A stretch of 64,000 nt of DNA from the NCBI GenBank assembly GCA_958450365.1, contig CAUEEP010000860.1, positions 62,001 to 126,000 on the forward strand, written 5' to 3'. Origin of the DNA: Mesorhabditis belari (taxonomy: Eukaryota > Nematoda > Chromadorea > Rhabditida > Rhabditidae). The position numbers and the translations under genes are program-made. Shown in pieces: positions 10,320-22,911 of this stretch (position 1 is its first letter; every line of letters begins with the position of its first letter). The notes under the pieces were generated by a model, which searched no databases, was not told where the DNA came from, and saw only the letters and a program-made list of their open reading frames with translations.

Positions 10320-11139
10320 TTGAAAGTGGCAACACAATACTGAAAACCAAATGTACGTATGAATGGATGAAGTGGCCAAAAAGTACCCGTTGTTTTGAGT
10401 CATGTCCTCGCTGGTAACTTGTTGATATTTTGTTGTTGTTATTTTTGTTGCTATTTGTTATAAACGTTGTTAAAAGTTGTGAAATGTTGTGTGAAACGAT
10501 CACCAATTGATTCAGCATAATCAAAAACCCCTGGGTACAAAAAATGAGCTCATTTGACGAAAAAAACTTGCTTCCCGCTAACTACTATAACCCCAGAGCA
10601 TTGGAAATTTGAAGAATCTCTAGTATTAAGCATAAAAATCAAAAGTTTAACTACATTTTTTCTACCAAAAGTTAGGAATCTAATTTCATCGTAACACAAA
10701 AACTTACCAACAAAACATTTCGAAGAATTGTGTGTCATTTGTAGAAGTCCCTTTCTTGTTTCGAGGTCTTTTCCTTCAAATTCCCCTTTCTTTTTCTTCT
10801 TTTTCTTCTTCTTCTTTTTCTTCTTCTTCTTCTCACTTCTTTCTTCTTCTTTTTTTCTTCTCACTTGCATGAGGGCGCCCATTCAAAATCACATCCCCTT
10901 GCCCAGTTATAGCCCCTTCCCTCTCTTTTCCTCTTTTTCTTCTCACCACCACAAATCCCCCAATATCCTTTAACCTCTTTTCTTTTTATCCCTTTTCTCT
11001 GCTCTTCTTTGTTTCTCTTCTCATCGCACCATCAAACAACATTCACGCAATTCAACCCCTCGGGAATTAGCTTTAGTGAGAAAATTATGTTTGATCGGTG
11101 AATGAATTTGAAACTTACCATCAAGTACATAAAATGCTC

Positions 11140-11561
11140 ACTAGTCAAATGGAACTAGTCAAATGGAACTAGTCAAATGGAACTAGTCAAATGGAACTAG
11201 TCAAATGGAACTAGTCAAATGGAACTAGTCAAATGGAACTAGTCAAATTGAACTAATCAAATTGAACTAGTCAAATTGAACTAATCAAATTGAACTAATC
11301 AAATTGAACTAGTCAAATGAAACTAGTCAAATGGAACTAGTCAAATTGAACTAGTCAAATTGAACTAATCAAATTGAACTAATCAAATGGAACTAGTCAA
11401 ATGGAACTAATCAAATTGAACTAGTCAAATGAAACTAGTCAAATGGAACTAGTCAAATGGAACTAGTCAAATTGAACTAGTCAAATGGAACTAGTCAAAT
11501 GGAACTAGTCAAATGGAACTAGTCAAATTGAACTAGTCAAATGGAACTAGTCAAATTGAAA
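11140..11561. repeat. 14-bp satellite (AACTAGTCAAATGG), about 30 copies
   Basis: The unit AACTAGTCAAATGG, with TTG for TGG and TAATC for TAGTC variants, repeats without interruption for about 420 bp. Variant units are clustered, so blocks of several units were probably duplicated together. Confidence 0.95.
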
Positions 11562-11660
11562 ACACGCATTGAAAACTGCAAGAATCAAAATGTCCAATCA
11601 AAAATGTTGCAACGACTTACTGTTCTTGGTATATAGCCTGCGTGGCTAGATTCGTTCATT

Positions 11661-11731
11661 GCGCCGCCATGACCGACTGGCTAAGAGCCCTGTATCTTAG
11701 TCAGGAGATCAAGGGTTCAATCTCGCAGATT
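11661..11731 (+). repeat. tRNA-like sequence (A box and B box only)
   Basis: GACCGACTGGCTAAGAG resembles a D-arm/A box and AAGGGTTCAATCTC a T-arm/B box, with a stem-like CCTG..CAGG between. The acceptor stem and T stem do not pair, so this is a tRNA pseudogene or SINE head, not a working tRNA. Confidence 0.4.
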
Positions 11732-12489
11732 CGATCCTATATTTAGATCACTAGTACACCAAGTCTTCAAATAAACCTCAAGCAGATTTACGGATAGTCC
11801 CCCAAATCATTACAGAGAATTCGACCCCTTTCCAAATCTGGCTGTGGATGTCAAGAGAGAGATGGCCGTGTCCATCTGTGGCGACTCGAGAGGCCATCAC
11901 CAACGGCACTCCTCCCATCCTAAACCCTTTCTCTCTAATAAGTCCTCTCGCTTCTTTTCTTTTCTCCCTTATTGGACTTGGGAAGAGAATTTGGGCGAAG
12001 AGTCGGTGTCGGTTTGTGGGAGCGGATGGGTTGTGTGTGGCTGGTTGACTCCTCCGGGGCACCGACATGCATTCATCACTCTTCCCCTCTCTTTCCCTCT
12101 CTCCATCCAGCCCTATAATGGTTTGGCGCGCACATTGCTCTCCCCTTCTTTCAAGAAGGACAAGATCATGGGAATTTTCAAGCCAGAGAGCCCATTTCTT
12201 TACCCCATCTCAATGGGAACTAATAGCAAGCGGTTTTTAGGAAAAAAAAAAATGCTATTCATAGTTTTTGTCTCCGTGACACAAAAAGGACCTCTGGGAA
12301 TCGGGGTTTTTAAAACAATTGTCGACTAATAAAGATGAAAAACTGAAGGAGTGCTATTCTGAATTGAAAACCGATTAGGATTCGATTTTGAGGTTCTGAA
12401 TGGAAAATGGTCGGAGAGGAATGGTTGTCAAAAGTTCAAAACACAAATGTTTTCGATTAGAATATTTGAAACAATAGCTATTTTTCAGA

Positions 12490-12753
12490 AGAACAGACGA
12501 CAGATGGACGATACGGATCACAGAGTGGCTACCACGAGACCAGAAGAGGCCCATCGGAAGACCAGCGACGAGGTGGAGCACAAGAGTGGCAGAGACGGTC
12601 AGAGAAAGGATGGCTAGAGTGCAACCACCACCAGCACCAGCAAGTCGAAGACTTCGAACCAGGAACAATCAAGCTAGGAAACACTGGATGACAATAGCAA
12701 GGGATAGAGAAATGTGGAAGCAGGTTGTGATCTGCGAAAATAGGAACACCTGA
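12490..12753 (+). pseudogene. LINE reverse-transcriptase tail fragment (RTE-like)
   Basis: The frame reads DDRWTIRITEWLPRDQKRP then IGRPATRWSTRVAET, a Pro/Arg linker, and finally HWMTIARDREMWKQ before a TGA at 12751-12753. This 'W-T-x-x-x-T-E-W-x-P-R-x-x-x-R-P-x-G-R-P-x-x-R-W' pattern with a final 'W-x-x-x-A-x-D-R-x-x-W' is the usual C-terminus of endonuclease/reverse transcriptase proteins of nematode non-LTR elements. No polymerase core lies upstream, so it is a 5'-truncated copy. Confidence 0.75.
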
Positions 12754-13512
12754 GTGCGAAAACAGATTAAAAAAAATGGCAAAACAAGCTATTATTCACG
12801 TAAAAAGCAACCAGTTACAAGGCCAGACCTGGCCCTGATACTGTACAATAAAATTTTCAGGTGTCAGGTTGGGTTGAAAACCAGAGTCGTTATATAAGTA
12901 TGCTCTGGACCTGAGCCCTGACTCTTGAGTGTTTTTGAGTGACATATAGTTCGGTGTTTGCCTAGAACTATAGCTAAAATAAAATTCATCTTTAAATTAT
13001 CTTTTTTAAGTATTAGGGTTTACCATTTTTTCAAAATCCCCTTAATGTCGGTTTCAAATCGAAGCGATAGGGCAACGCACACAAAAAAAGATAGTGGCCC
13101 CATGGGAGACAAAAGAGAATCAAATGGGAAAAGAAAGGAAAAGAAAAAAAGGAAAAGAAGAGTGAGAACGGCTCGGATTTCAAGCTTTCCCATCACATCT
13201 CATCACAGAGCGAATCACTATATGAGTCGTTTCATTTCTTTGAACAATCAATCAACACTCAACAATCAACAACAATCAACTCTTGAGTTTCATCTTTGAT
13301 TCACAAATAATTGAATAGCTTGAAATTAACCTCCTTTGACAATTTCCCACCTTTGTAACAGGGAAATATGTGTGACTGTTTGACTGCTACCATGAGAACC
13401 ATTGAGCTGAATTTTGTCTCTAACGGTAACTTTTGATCCTCTTTCAGAATATACCACTGAGCAGCAAAATGTGGGAAATTGTTAGAAAGAGAAATATTAT
13501 TCGAGAAGTAAC

Positions 13513-13800
13513 AATCAATTCATTATTGGCAGGGCCGCGCGAACGCAGCCCCTCACGCAAAAATTTAGCTGTTAGCGAACCCCAACTCGGAGCTGCCACA
13601 CAGGTCAACAAAGTCAAAAGTGCAATGACCATGTCTCACCATGGGGGTCCCGTCTTGATGATCACGAGAAACCCCCCAGCCAGGTAAGTTTATGAGAGGA
13701 TCGAGGGAGGGGGTTAAGCAAAAGACGTGCGCCAGATCGAGAGCGATTACGCTGCCGCACAAAGAACACCTTGGTGGTCTGGGGAAGACAAATTGCGATT
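13513..13800 (+). repeat. Dispersed repeat A, copy 3
   Basis: Starts ATTGGCAGGGCCGCGCGAAC and runs through CAGCCAGGTAAGTTTATGAG to GGTGGTCTGGGGAAGACA. The first 170 bases are nearly identical to the other three copies. A T-run follows at 13820. Confidence 0.85.
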
Positions 13801-14628
13801 TGCATTTGTTTTGAGAAAATTTTTTTTTTTTGGGCATTTTCGGGCATTTTCTGAGAAATGTTTTTTTCTGTTAAAGGTCATAATCTCAAATTTCTAGGCT
13901 ACAGCATGTAGTTTACTTGCTAAAAATATAAAAGGTCGGCACGATCAGCCTGGAATCAGTCACTTACAGAAACCCTGGTACAGTTTAACTGTCGCCACTT
14001 ACAGCAATCACCATTTGTGTACAATAAAACTGTTAATTGAATATCACTTAATTCAAGAGTTCATTAAAAATCCCCTTCCTACACTTAAAGTTAAAAGAAT
14101 AGCGGTGAAATCTCCTTTCAAAAGCTAGTCCCTCTTTCCGCATTTCCCCCAATAAATCTACGGGTTCACTATCCGAAAAATTCGCATCTAATTCCTTTCT
14201 CAAAAGTGGCAAATCGGGGGGGACAGATTTGGGAGGAGAAAAGGCTTTTTTAGGGCAAAAGGGGAAATCTCTGCCCTTTTCTCCCTTTGAATCTTTTCTT
14301 CTCTCATCCTCTTTTCACCTCTTTTCCCGTTTCCCCATTTTTCTTCCCGTCTTCACATATCATCTTGAAAAAAAATGCTTTCTAAATTGAGTTTTGTTTT
14401 GAACTTCGTGAATTAATGAATTAATGAATGAATGAAAAGTAAGACTCTTCTGTGTATCGTTGAATGATAACTTTTTCATATCTTTTTCATATCTCTGCTA
14501 TTTTCAGCTGCTCTTGTTTCGATTTTTGGTCTGCTTTTGATCATAATCTCAAATTAGTGAACTGCTAATGAACTTTGGAAAATAATATTCATTTGATTAT
14601 TACTAAAAAATTGTAGATTCAGATTCAA

Positions 14629-14706
14629 AATGCGTGTCAAACTCTTACAAATTGTAAGTACTCTAATATTGGTAGACTCTAATATTGGTATCATACCGTA
14701 AGGTAG
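14629..14706 (+). repeat. Direct repeat B, copy 1
   Basis: AAATGCGTGTCAAACTCTTA through ATTGGTATCATACCGTAAGG; the same segment recurs at 15437-15512. GACTCTAATATTGGTA is internally duplicated here. Confidence 0.75.
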
Positions 14707-15436
14707 ACTGGCTATAGGAGAAGCTGTTAAATCAAAAACTTCACGTGTAATGACTAAAATTTCAATAGTCAACAAAAATAAAGTAAAAGATTGTAGACTT
14801 GTGCCAAATCCGGTCGATTGGATCCGGTCAATTCGATTTGTTTTGAACCTAGTCAATCGCTCGGCCTCGTCCATTTTTTTGAATTCTGATCAATCAATCG
14901 GGACCGATCAGTCCAGTTATAAACCCAAGACCGTTTAAGAATTGCTCAATCCTTTTCATTTCATATGTGTGGTGACTATTCTCGGACTATAATATCAATC
15001 TACCGATCGATCTCTTTCTTTTCCTCTTTTCCCAATTCCAAACAGCAACATACCGGATTTCTTTCATTTATCCCCTCTCTTTTTTCACTCGATTTGCTCG
15101 TTTGCCCTATTAGGATTTACGTCAAAAATTTATATAAAAAATCCTTTTATCTGATTTTTATCAGAAAATTGACTCTATTTTGTCGAACTGCTTGAATTTT
15201 ATAATTGCAAAAATATTCGTTCAACAAAAATTACAAGATTAATTAATCTTATGATTGACTTTGTTTTCTTTCCCTTTCCCTTGCTCTTTTCTTTTTTTTT
15301 TATTTCTACCTGATGTCTTTTCCTACCAAGAATTGATCCTTTCAAGAAAAACAAAAAACTTTTTTGGAGAAACGGTGTGATCAACTTTACTGCTACACTA
15401 CAATTTTATACTTTTTTGGTTGTGTACAATGACTCA

Positions 15437-15512
15437 GAATGCGTGTCAAGCTCTGCGTGTCAAACTCTGACAAATTGTAAGTACTCTAATATTGGTATCA
15501 TACCGTAAGGTC
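15437..15512 (+). repeat. Direct repeat B, copy 2
   Basis: GAATGCGTGTCAAGCTC through CATACCGTAAGG, matching 14629-14706 and directly abutting the 3' end of repeat A copy 4. Here GCGTGTCAA(A/G)CTCTG is duplicated instead. Confidence 0.75.
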
Positions 15513-15559
15513 AACCCCGCATACCTTGGTGACCTTGTGGTGACTTCATTGGTAAATGC

Positions 15560-15838
15560 CCGTGGAAACGAGAATTCCCCGACCACCCTTCTTTGTGCCC
15601 GCTCGTAATAGCTCTCGATCTGGCACACATCTTTTGGTTAACCCCCTCCTTCAGTCTGCACATAAACTTACCTGGCTGGGGGGCTTTCTTGATCACAAAG
15701 ACGGAACCCCCATGGTGAGACGCGGTCATTGCACTTCTTGACTGCGGTGACCTGTGTGGCAGCTCCGAGTTGGGGTTCGCTAACAGCTAAATTTTTACGT
15801 GAGGGGCTGCGTTCGCGCGGCCCTGCCAATAATCCTTT
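15560..15838 (-). repeat. Dispersed repeat A, copy 4
   Basis: Minus-strand copy with the GGGTGGTCGGGGAATTC version of the 3' end. Copies 3 and 4 face each other with their 3' ends inward, unlike copies 1 and 2, whose 5' ends face inward. Confidence 0.85.
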
Positions 15839-17450
15839 TATAAAAATCAAAATTGAGAATCGTCCAAAGCAGCAAACGTTCCCAGGAGACGTTTAAATTG
15901 TACTTAAAAAGTCATAGTTTTTTGTTCGTTTGATTTTGATCTTTTTGGACGATTGCTTGTTTTTCGTTGTTTGTTGATCGTTGTTCGTGAATCAAATGTT
16001 GTTTTTAACTACCGGTGCTATGTATAGATTGCAATTTTTACAATGAATGGGTTGAGTTTTTAGATTGGGACAAATTTTGCAAGTCTCAGATCAAGTAGCT
16101 TTGAAGAGACATCCAAATTTTGAATCTCATCAGCTTATCCAAAGCCCTATCCATAGATAAACTTAAACATTAAGAAATTCGATGTAAACTGACCCAATAT
16201 CTGATGAGCCATAGGACTTTCAAAGCTCAAAAGATCCAGAATTCGTATGTCTCTTCAAAGCTACCCTTGTCCTCAAGACTCGACACATTTATTGCACATA
16301 TCTTAATCTACAGATAGCTCGAGTAGTTTAAAAACAACGTATAAACGTTAACTTAATTAGCTTAACTTCAACGAAAGATCGAAAGAAAGAGATGATGAGC
16401 GGGGAATTGGGGTGAAGGGGGGAAAAGAGGAAAGGGGAGACAAGGGAGAGCCATATGTCGCATATGTTGTGAGAAGGGGTTAAGGGGTGGCTATTAATTC
16501 TTGTTCCCATTCTTTTTTTTCATCTTTCCCCTTCTTTCTCAAAATGAAACCATCAATTTGGCTTCAAAAAGCGGGTGGAAAATTAGCAATTATCATCTTT
16601 TTTGCTTTGTCGTTGAGATTGGGAACAATTACAGAAAAAAGAGATTCCGATTCTAACATAATACACTAATAGAATTTGGAGGTTAAACAAGATTAGATGA
16701 ATGATTGGATAGTCTTGGATTTGGACAGTCAAGTCCTGGGTTGGTGCTTGGAACGCAAAAACATAGACGTAGAGATTCTTATTTGTGAATCTTAGCTTAT
16801 CAATCGAACGCTTTACTAATAAACTATCTACTTGCAAGTCTAATTACGTATATTGCGCTTGATCACATAAAAAAAATGGTACCTATGAAGAGGTTTGATC
16901 GGCAGCTGACCCATCAATACCTACACTCATTGTCAGCCTCTCATCCCCCAATGGGTTAGAGAGGGTGACAATTTCTTGGGGGTTATTGTTGTTCACGCTC
17001 TTTTCCCCTCCTCGCCTTCTCCATTCCCCATCCTTCAACACGAGAAGAGGCGCTGTTTGAGCACTTTGAGCCGATTATTTCCCTCTCCTCTCTTTTACTC
17101 TTTTACCCTTTTCCCTTTTTCTCAATCTTTCTCCGTTCATTTAGCACACATACACAGAGCAGACCACGAAAGAGACGGCCACACACCGGTAGCCGGCACA
17201 CACCCCACAAAAAACACGAAGCGCTCGCTTGTGACTGCTCTCTTCTTGTCTTTTTCGCACTATTGCCCAGACCGACCATGTGTTATTAGAAAAAGATTGA
17301 ACTAACTCAATTTTACTGGATTCAGACCGCAATCTTTACTATTGAATGGATATTAGATCTTAATTCCTGCTAAAAGTCGATATAGAGCTTATAGTTAATG
17401 CTTAAAATTGATTTAACAGTACCACTTACAAGAGAATGGATCCAACTCAA

Positions 17451-17543
17451 GTTCGAGATCGATTCGAAATCGATTCCAGATCGATTCGAGATCGATTTAA
17501 GATCGATTCGAGATCGATTCAAGATCGATTCGAGATCGATTTC
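17451..17543. repeat. About 11-12-bp tandem repeat (GAGATCGATTC)
   Basis: Roughly eight units of (G/A)AGATCGATT(C/T)(G/A) in a row. The core ATCGAT is self-complementary, so both strands read alike. Confidence 0.85.
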
Positions 17544-18557
17544 CTGTTAGAGCGTGTTCCTGTCAACTGCGGCATTTTCTAAAAGACAAGACACCTGTAT
17601 TCGAAACTACTAAACTACTAAACTACTAAACTACCAAATAATCATTTAATTAAATTCAATCAGCCGAATTTTGGTATCATTCGACGAGGAATCACAAGGC
17701 TGGCAATGACTCTCAAATTGGGCTGATCAAATGGTCTATTGACGGTTTGACTATGGTAGTTTTCGAAAATAGATGTCTTTTAGGAACTGGATTGACCAGT
17801 ACAATCTCCAATCAAACCTCACTTTCTTTACCCCTCAAAGTCACCGTTGTTCCTTGTGAAATTCACCTGTTTCCCCCATTTCCGATCTCTTCATTTCATA
17901 TTTAACATCAACAGGTGTTTCCTCTCCTTCTCTCACTCTCTGCAATGTATTCCAAATGTTGAAAAGTCTATTCAGCTTTATCCACTTGTTTTTCTCCTTT
18001 CCGGGAAAATGGCTTTTATGGCTTTCTTATCAAGCTAAAAATTGGAGAATGTCTGTCGCTTCTTGAACGCTTTTTTTTCGCCTTTAATACACTTTCTCTT
18101 TGTGGAAAGTTCGAGTTCGTACATATTGTTAAAGGATCGCTGAGTTGTGCCACATTAATCTTGTTTTTCAATGATTGATTTCTGTTGTTTCATTGATTTC
18201 ACTGAGTTTCAAAGTTTTCAAATCATTCTGAATAGTTTTTTTTTTGCATGAGCTGAACCTTTTTCTTTTCCCCGAATGAATCCGCTAATCCGATAGTCAC
18301 GAAACTCAATCGTTTCAAAGCAATAATCCAATCTGAGCAACTATTCCGGTGTCCAAGATTTTCTTCTCCAAAAGTTGCCAATCAAAATTGTGAAGATAAG
18401 TAAAAAGTGAGTAATCGAATTTGAAAGTAGATAGATTTTTAAGAGAAAGGCGTTGATTTGAAATTATTTGATTTGATTTTTGATTCCGTATGCTTTAGTA
18501 AGCTTTACCCTATCTTTGCAATATCTTTAGAGTACAGTCCATACAGAGTACAGTCCA

Positions 18558-19130
18558 CAGGGTGCGGAAAAAGCATTTGCTGCCTTTCATGTAAAAGTGC
18601 CAAAAGTTCAAGCGATATTTGCAATTTGATAATAACAATCTACATTACATTTCGACTTTCAAAATAAAATTTCGTAGTCGGCTTTGGTAAAAAAAAACTA
18701 CATTTTCTGGAACATAAACAAAATATTTTTCTCTCATTTAGTCCCGCAGGTCATTTTAAGTGTCGATTTTCCATAAAACTCAAAACTTTTTGCAAGTAAA
18801 AGATCTCAATAAGTCAAATAATTTGAAAACTGAATGTTTTTCTTATATATAAAATAATAGTAATAGTCATTGGAAAATCACTACTTGAAAAGTTTTTAGA
18901 TTTTTCTACCACCCTCGATCAATTAGTCAGAATCAGTTGTTATTTGGACTTGCTGTTTTCAAGAGCTTACAAAATCAGTTATTCTCTACAGGTGTTCATG
19001 AAATTTTGCTAAGATCATCAGAAATATATGTAGAATTTGATTATCAACAAGAATTAATCGTTGCACATGCATTTCGCGTAAATTTTACTAGTTATCAAAG
19101 CAAATAGCAAATATCTTTTTCCGCACCCTG
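18558..19130. mobile_element. Tc1/mariner-like MITE
   Basis: CAGGGTGCGGAAAAAG at the left end returns as the reverse complement CTTTTTCCGCACCCTG at the right end (573 bp). The right end abuts TA and the left side has nearby TACAG sequences. CAGGG(T)-type ends with a TA target are typical of Tc1/mariner elements. The inside is AT-rich with no transposase. Confidence 0.7.
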
Positions 19131-19340
19131 TACTCAATAAAGTATCCGGATAGTATTCAAAAACGTTAAGCTTGATTACTTTTACAACTTAAAAACATTT
19201 AAATGTCGAGGCTGGATACCTTTATAAATTTGGCTAGAGTAAAATTTGCAAATGAGCAATGATTTCGCAACGAAATTTGCAAAGCGATGATTTCCTTGAG
19301 TTTGCATTTAAGAGCTGCTATTTGGTGCAATTTGCTCAAG

Positions 19341-19405
19341 TATTTTAGCCGAGTGGTTAGCAGTCTTGATCTAATTGTAAGATTCCAAGGGTTCGATTCA
19401 ATGAA
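19341..19405 (+). repeat. tRNA-like sequence, Leu/Ser type boxes
   Basis: TAGCCGAGTGGTTAG is a good Pol III A box and GGGTTCGATTC a good B box, spaced as in a tRNA. Flanking bases do not form an acceptor stem, so I call it a tRNA-derived repeat or pseudogene. Confidence 0.5.
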
Positions 19406-22400
19406 ATGAGATTTTACGGCATCTTAGACTGCTAATTATATATAGTTTGTCTAACATTAAGCACCAGCAGTACTAGGAAAAGAAAGTGTTAGCCAAAGCA
19501 CACATAAACCATCTATCCAAAGAGAGGTGAAGGGGGAGACTAGCCTTCCTTTCCATCGACCCCTCCCCCTTTCACTCTCATCCCTTCCATTCACCCCTTT
19601 TTCTTTTCCATCCGATTATTCCCAATTCGGCGTTTATGAACCCGATTATGTGAATAAATCTCCTTCACTAATTAATCTCTCTCCACAAATCTTATGTTGA
19701 GTCCACTGATTGCAAAAAGAAACATCCATTTTAAAAAAAGATTCAGGCGCCATTTCAAGAATCTGACATTGTTCATTGTTACGTTTCAAAGTTAAAGATA
19801 TTTCTGATTGTTTCCGATAACTTACCTTACTGAACTTAACCAGAGTAGAGTGAGCTCGGGCTAGTTTAGGCAGGTTTAGGCTCTGGTTCAGACTTAAATT
19901 CGTCTCCCTGTTTTGAACTATTTTGCCATTTGGGCCGGGCATTAGGGCTTGTAAGGTAAAGTCAAAGCCAGTCCAGATCTGGCAAGACCAGAAGTCAGAC
20001 CAGGTAAGGCAAATCAGAGTCGGAAATTGACCTGGCTCTACTTCAAACTATCAACTTGTTGAAATACGATGCTTAGTTTTATAACTAAGCGAAACTTTAA
20101 GATTCACTTAAACCGTTCAACTCTTTAAAAAGCTGTATTTTGATCGGAAATTACCTCGACCTTTAATTGCTCGCTTTCTAGCGCAAAAACAGCAACCCGA
20201 TTACCCAGAATCGCGTGTAATTTCCCCGAAATGACCTCAATGTCAAATCTTTTCTCGTATTTTTAGTTCTTTTGATCTTGCAGTGAATATTTGTTTATCT
20301 CAAGAGGAACGTTTTTTTTCATAGATCACTAGAGTCTTTTCGAGAAAAGATGGTTTAATTTAAATTTCCGTGATTTTCGTGGCAAGTTTTGAAGATATCA
20401 TTCTTATTGTATTGGTTAGATAATGCAAAGCAAAATCTCCAGCCAATTTGCTTAAGCCAGTACGTTCGATTCCTATTGACGGGCGGTTTTAAGGAACTGG
20501 CGTGGAAACGGCGTGGCGCGCTTTCTAAAGCGTGGATGCGCTACTGTACCCCGCACAAAAGTTCCCCTTTTGCCATTCTTTTCATTTTTCTTCATTTCAT
20601 GATAGAATCGGGTATTTTCCCTGGCTTTGATGCTAGGTTTTCTTCACCATTCGTAAAATCTATTGTTTTTGTAGCGCGTTTTTAAAGTACTCTCTTTCCC
20701 CATTCCTTCCCCTCCTTTTTATATTGTTTGCCCATAGTTTGTTGTTTAAAACTCTAATACGGTTTTCTTTTCGGCTTCTTCTACTCCATTTTTTTGAATT
20801 CGTTTACACATGCCGTATAAACTCAACTTAACCAATTCTTTTTAACTAAAACGCAAATCTAAATATTCTTGTTATTTTGTTTTGGGTTTCGGGTCAAATC
20901 ACTTTAGAAAGGGGTTAAGAAGTCTAAGGATGTTAGGTAAGGAAGTTAGTTACTAACTAGTCTTTTGCTACGATACTATATATTTTTTTGCTTTCCAAAT
21001 CTGTCACCCTTTTTCCATCGCTTCCCGATAACGATCAATCAACGAAATATCTAAGATTTCAAACTTTTAATGTAAATGACTCAATCGTTTATCTTTGGCA
21101 GAATGGGGGGAAAAGGGGGAAACCGGTCCTTTCCCTTGATTAGAGAATGGACAGGGTTATGGGGGAAAAAGGAGAGGCCAATTGGCACACCACATTTATC
21201 TGGGGGGCACCCTCTTTTCCTCTTCTTTTCTTTTTTCTTACTCAAACATTTGATCAAATCACCTCTGAATGTTTTTGCTTTACTTTCATTACTTAACTTT
21301 TTGTTTTGCTAAGCTTATAAAATGAAGCCTTGTCTTTAGGTTTGTTTTTTTGTTCACCAACAATTTAGAACCAAAATCCGATTCAAAAAAAAAACTTGTT
21401 TCATGTTCGCTGACATTACCTTGCTTCGTTCATCTCCTTTTCTTTTTTCCCCTCAACTTCTGTACTTTTGTTGATTCCCTGTTCTTTTTCCATTCTTTTT
21501 TTGTATAATTGCCTATCACTCAGGCTGATCAGGTGCTTTTCAAATACTAAAAGTTACCACTTTCGAAAAAGTTCTTAATTTGTTGATTTCTCCAGTCTTT
21601 TCCACTGATCTGGCTTTTCTATAGCCGATGTTGAGCTTTCCAGTCCTGACAATGAGATGATTTCAGCTTCAAAGTATCTTCAAAGGTCATATTGTTAAGT
21701 TTAAGTCAAATATTTCGATTCTACCTTACAGTTATTTTCATTCACAGTGAGTTCAATTAGGTTCGATCCGGCCCGGTCCGGTTCAGTTCATTTGCAGGCG
21801 TCCGGTCAAGTCCTTATCCTACCCAGTCTGGTTGGAACTACCTTAGCCCAAATTCACCATATTAATTCTAGTTCTTAAATTTTTTTCTCCTAATTAAGGC
21901 CCTCAAAAGTTGCGACTCGTTTCCAAAAATCCCATAGAAAGAGAAAGGTGGGGGACCCAAAGAAAAGCAAAAGAAGAAGACATCTCGTTGAGCGGGAATG
22001 GCTCGTCGCTTCCATTGAAAGACCACCAAAATTCTCGGGGCGTCTCCCTTCCCCATCTCTCGTCTCTCCTCGAAATGGAGGCTCTCCCCTTTTCCCCGCA
22101 TGGTGGTGCCAGTGGGGGCAATGTCTCTCTCTTTTCATTCTCTTTCTCTTCTCATATCTTTTCTTTCTTCGGCTAAGAGACCTCTCGCACACACAACCAA
22201 AGTGTTTTCTTCTCGCGTGCTTCCTGCTTTCTTCGTCTTGTGTCTCAATGTTTCCTCTCAATAAAGATGGGTTTTTTTGGGGAAATTTGACTTGTCGTTC
22301 TGATTGCTTTGATGTTCATAACCTCATTGTCAGCTTCAGGATTTCAGATTTAGGATGGTCTGTAACGAAGTATACGTGCAAGTTAACTCTCTATTCCAAG

Positions 22401-22849
22401 TTAGGCTAATTGCTTTGATGCTTGGGATTTCAGATCATTTTGTACCAATAACCAAGCTCAAGGTCTCCTAAAAGTCTCTGAACCAAATAAACTTGTCACC
22501 AAAGGTATCTTTTCATTACTCGGGTTTCTATTTTTGACCTAATCCTGATCAACTCACCCATTCACATTTCAATTTTTTGAACTCTTACCGACGAAATCTT
22601 CCCTTCTTTTCCAAATTTAAATTCATCTCTTGTTATCCCTTTTTTTCCCTCTTTTCATCCCAGTAATCGCCTCCTCGATTCCCAGGAGGGTAATTCCGAG
22701 CAAAAAAAATAAGTTCTTTTGAAAATAAATATCGAAAATCATGAATCGGTATCTAGAGGATTCTTTTTGATGAAGAGTTTACAACCATATCCAACTAGGT
22801 TAAGATTTGTAGGCGTATAGTTTGTTCAAATTTTTTCGATAATTCGATT

Positions 22850-22911
22850 CGATCAAAACCCGTGACCTTTCGCTTGCCGATTGAGCGATCTACAAATGAG
22901 CTACACCGACG
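22850..22911 (-). repeat. tRNA-like sequence
   Basis: On the minus strand GTCGGTGTAGCTCATTTGTA resembles a D arm, and CACGGGTTTTGATCGAAT a T arm. The anticodon arm is mismatched. Decayed tRNA or SINE. Confidence 0.4.

Noticed and set aside
10550..10973. Poly-Lys and poly-Phe/Ser frames on the two strands
   Set aside because: Products of the CTT-rich low-complexity tract; no other coding evidence.
12888..14065. Two TATATAAG/TATAAAAGG boxes followed by AATAAA (12890-12985 and 13925-14035), reminiscent of solo LTRs
   Set aside because: No matching TG..CA ends, target duplications or similarity between the two could be seen by eye.
16543..16669. Short frame starting MKPSIWLQKAGGKLAIIIFF with a hydrophobic stretch
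   Set aside because: Looks like a signal peptide, but no downstream exon, family or poly(A) signal supports a gene.
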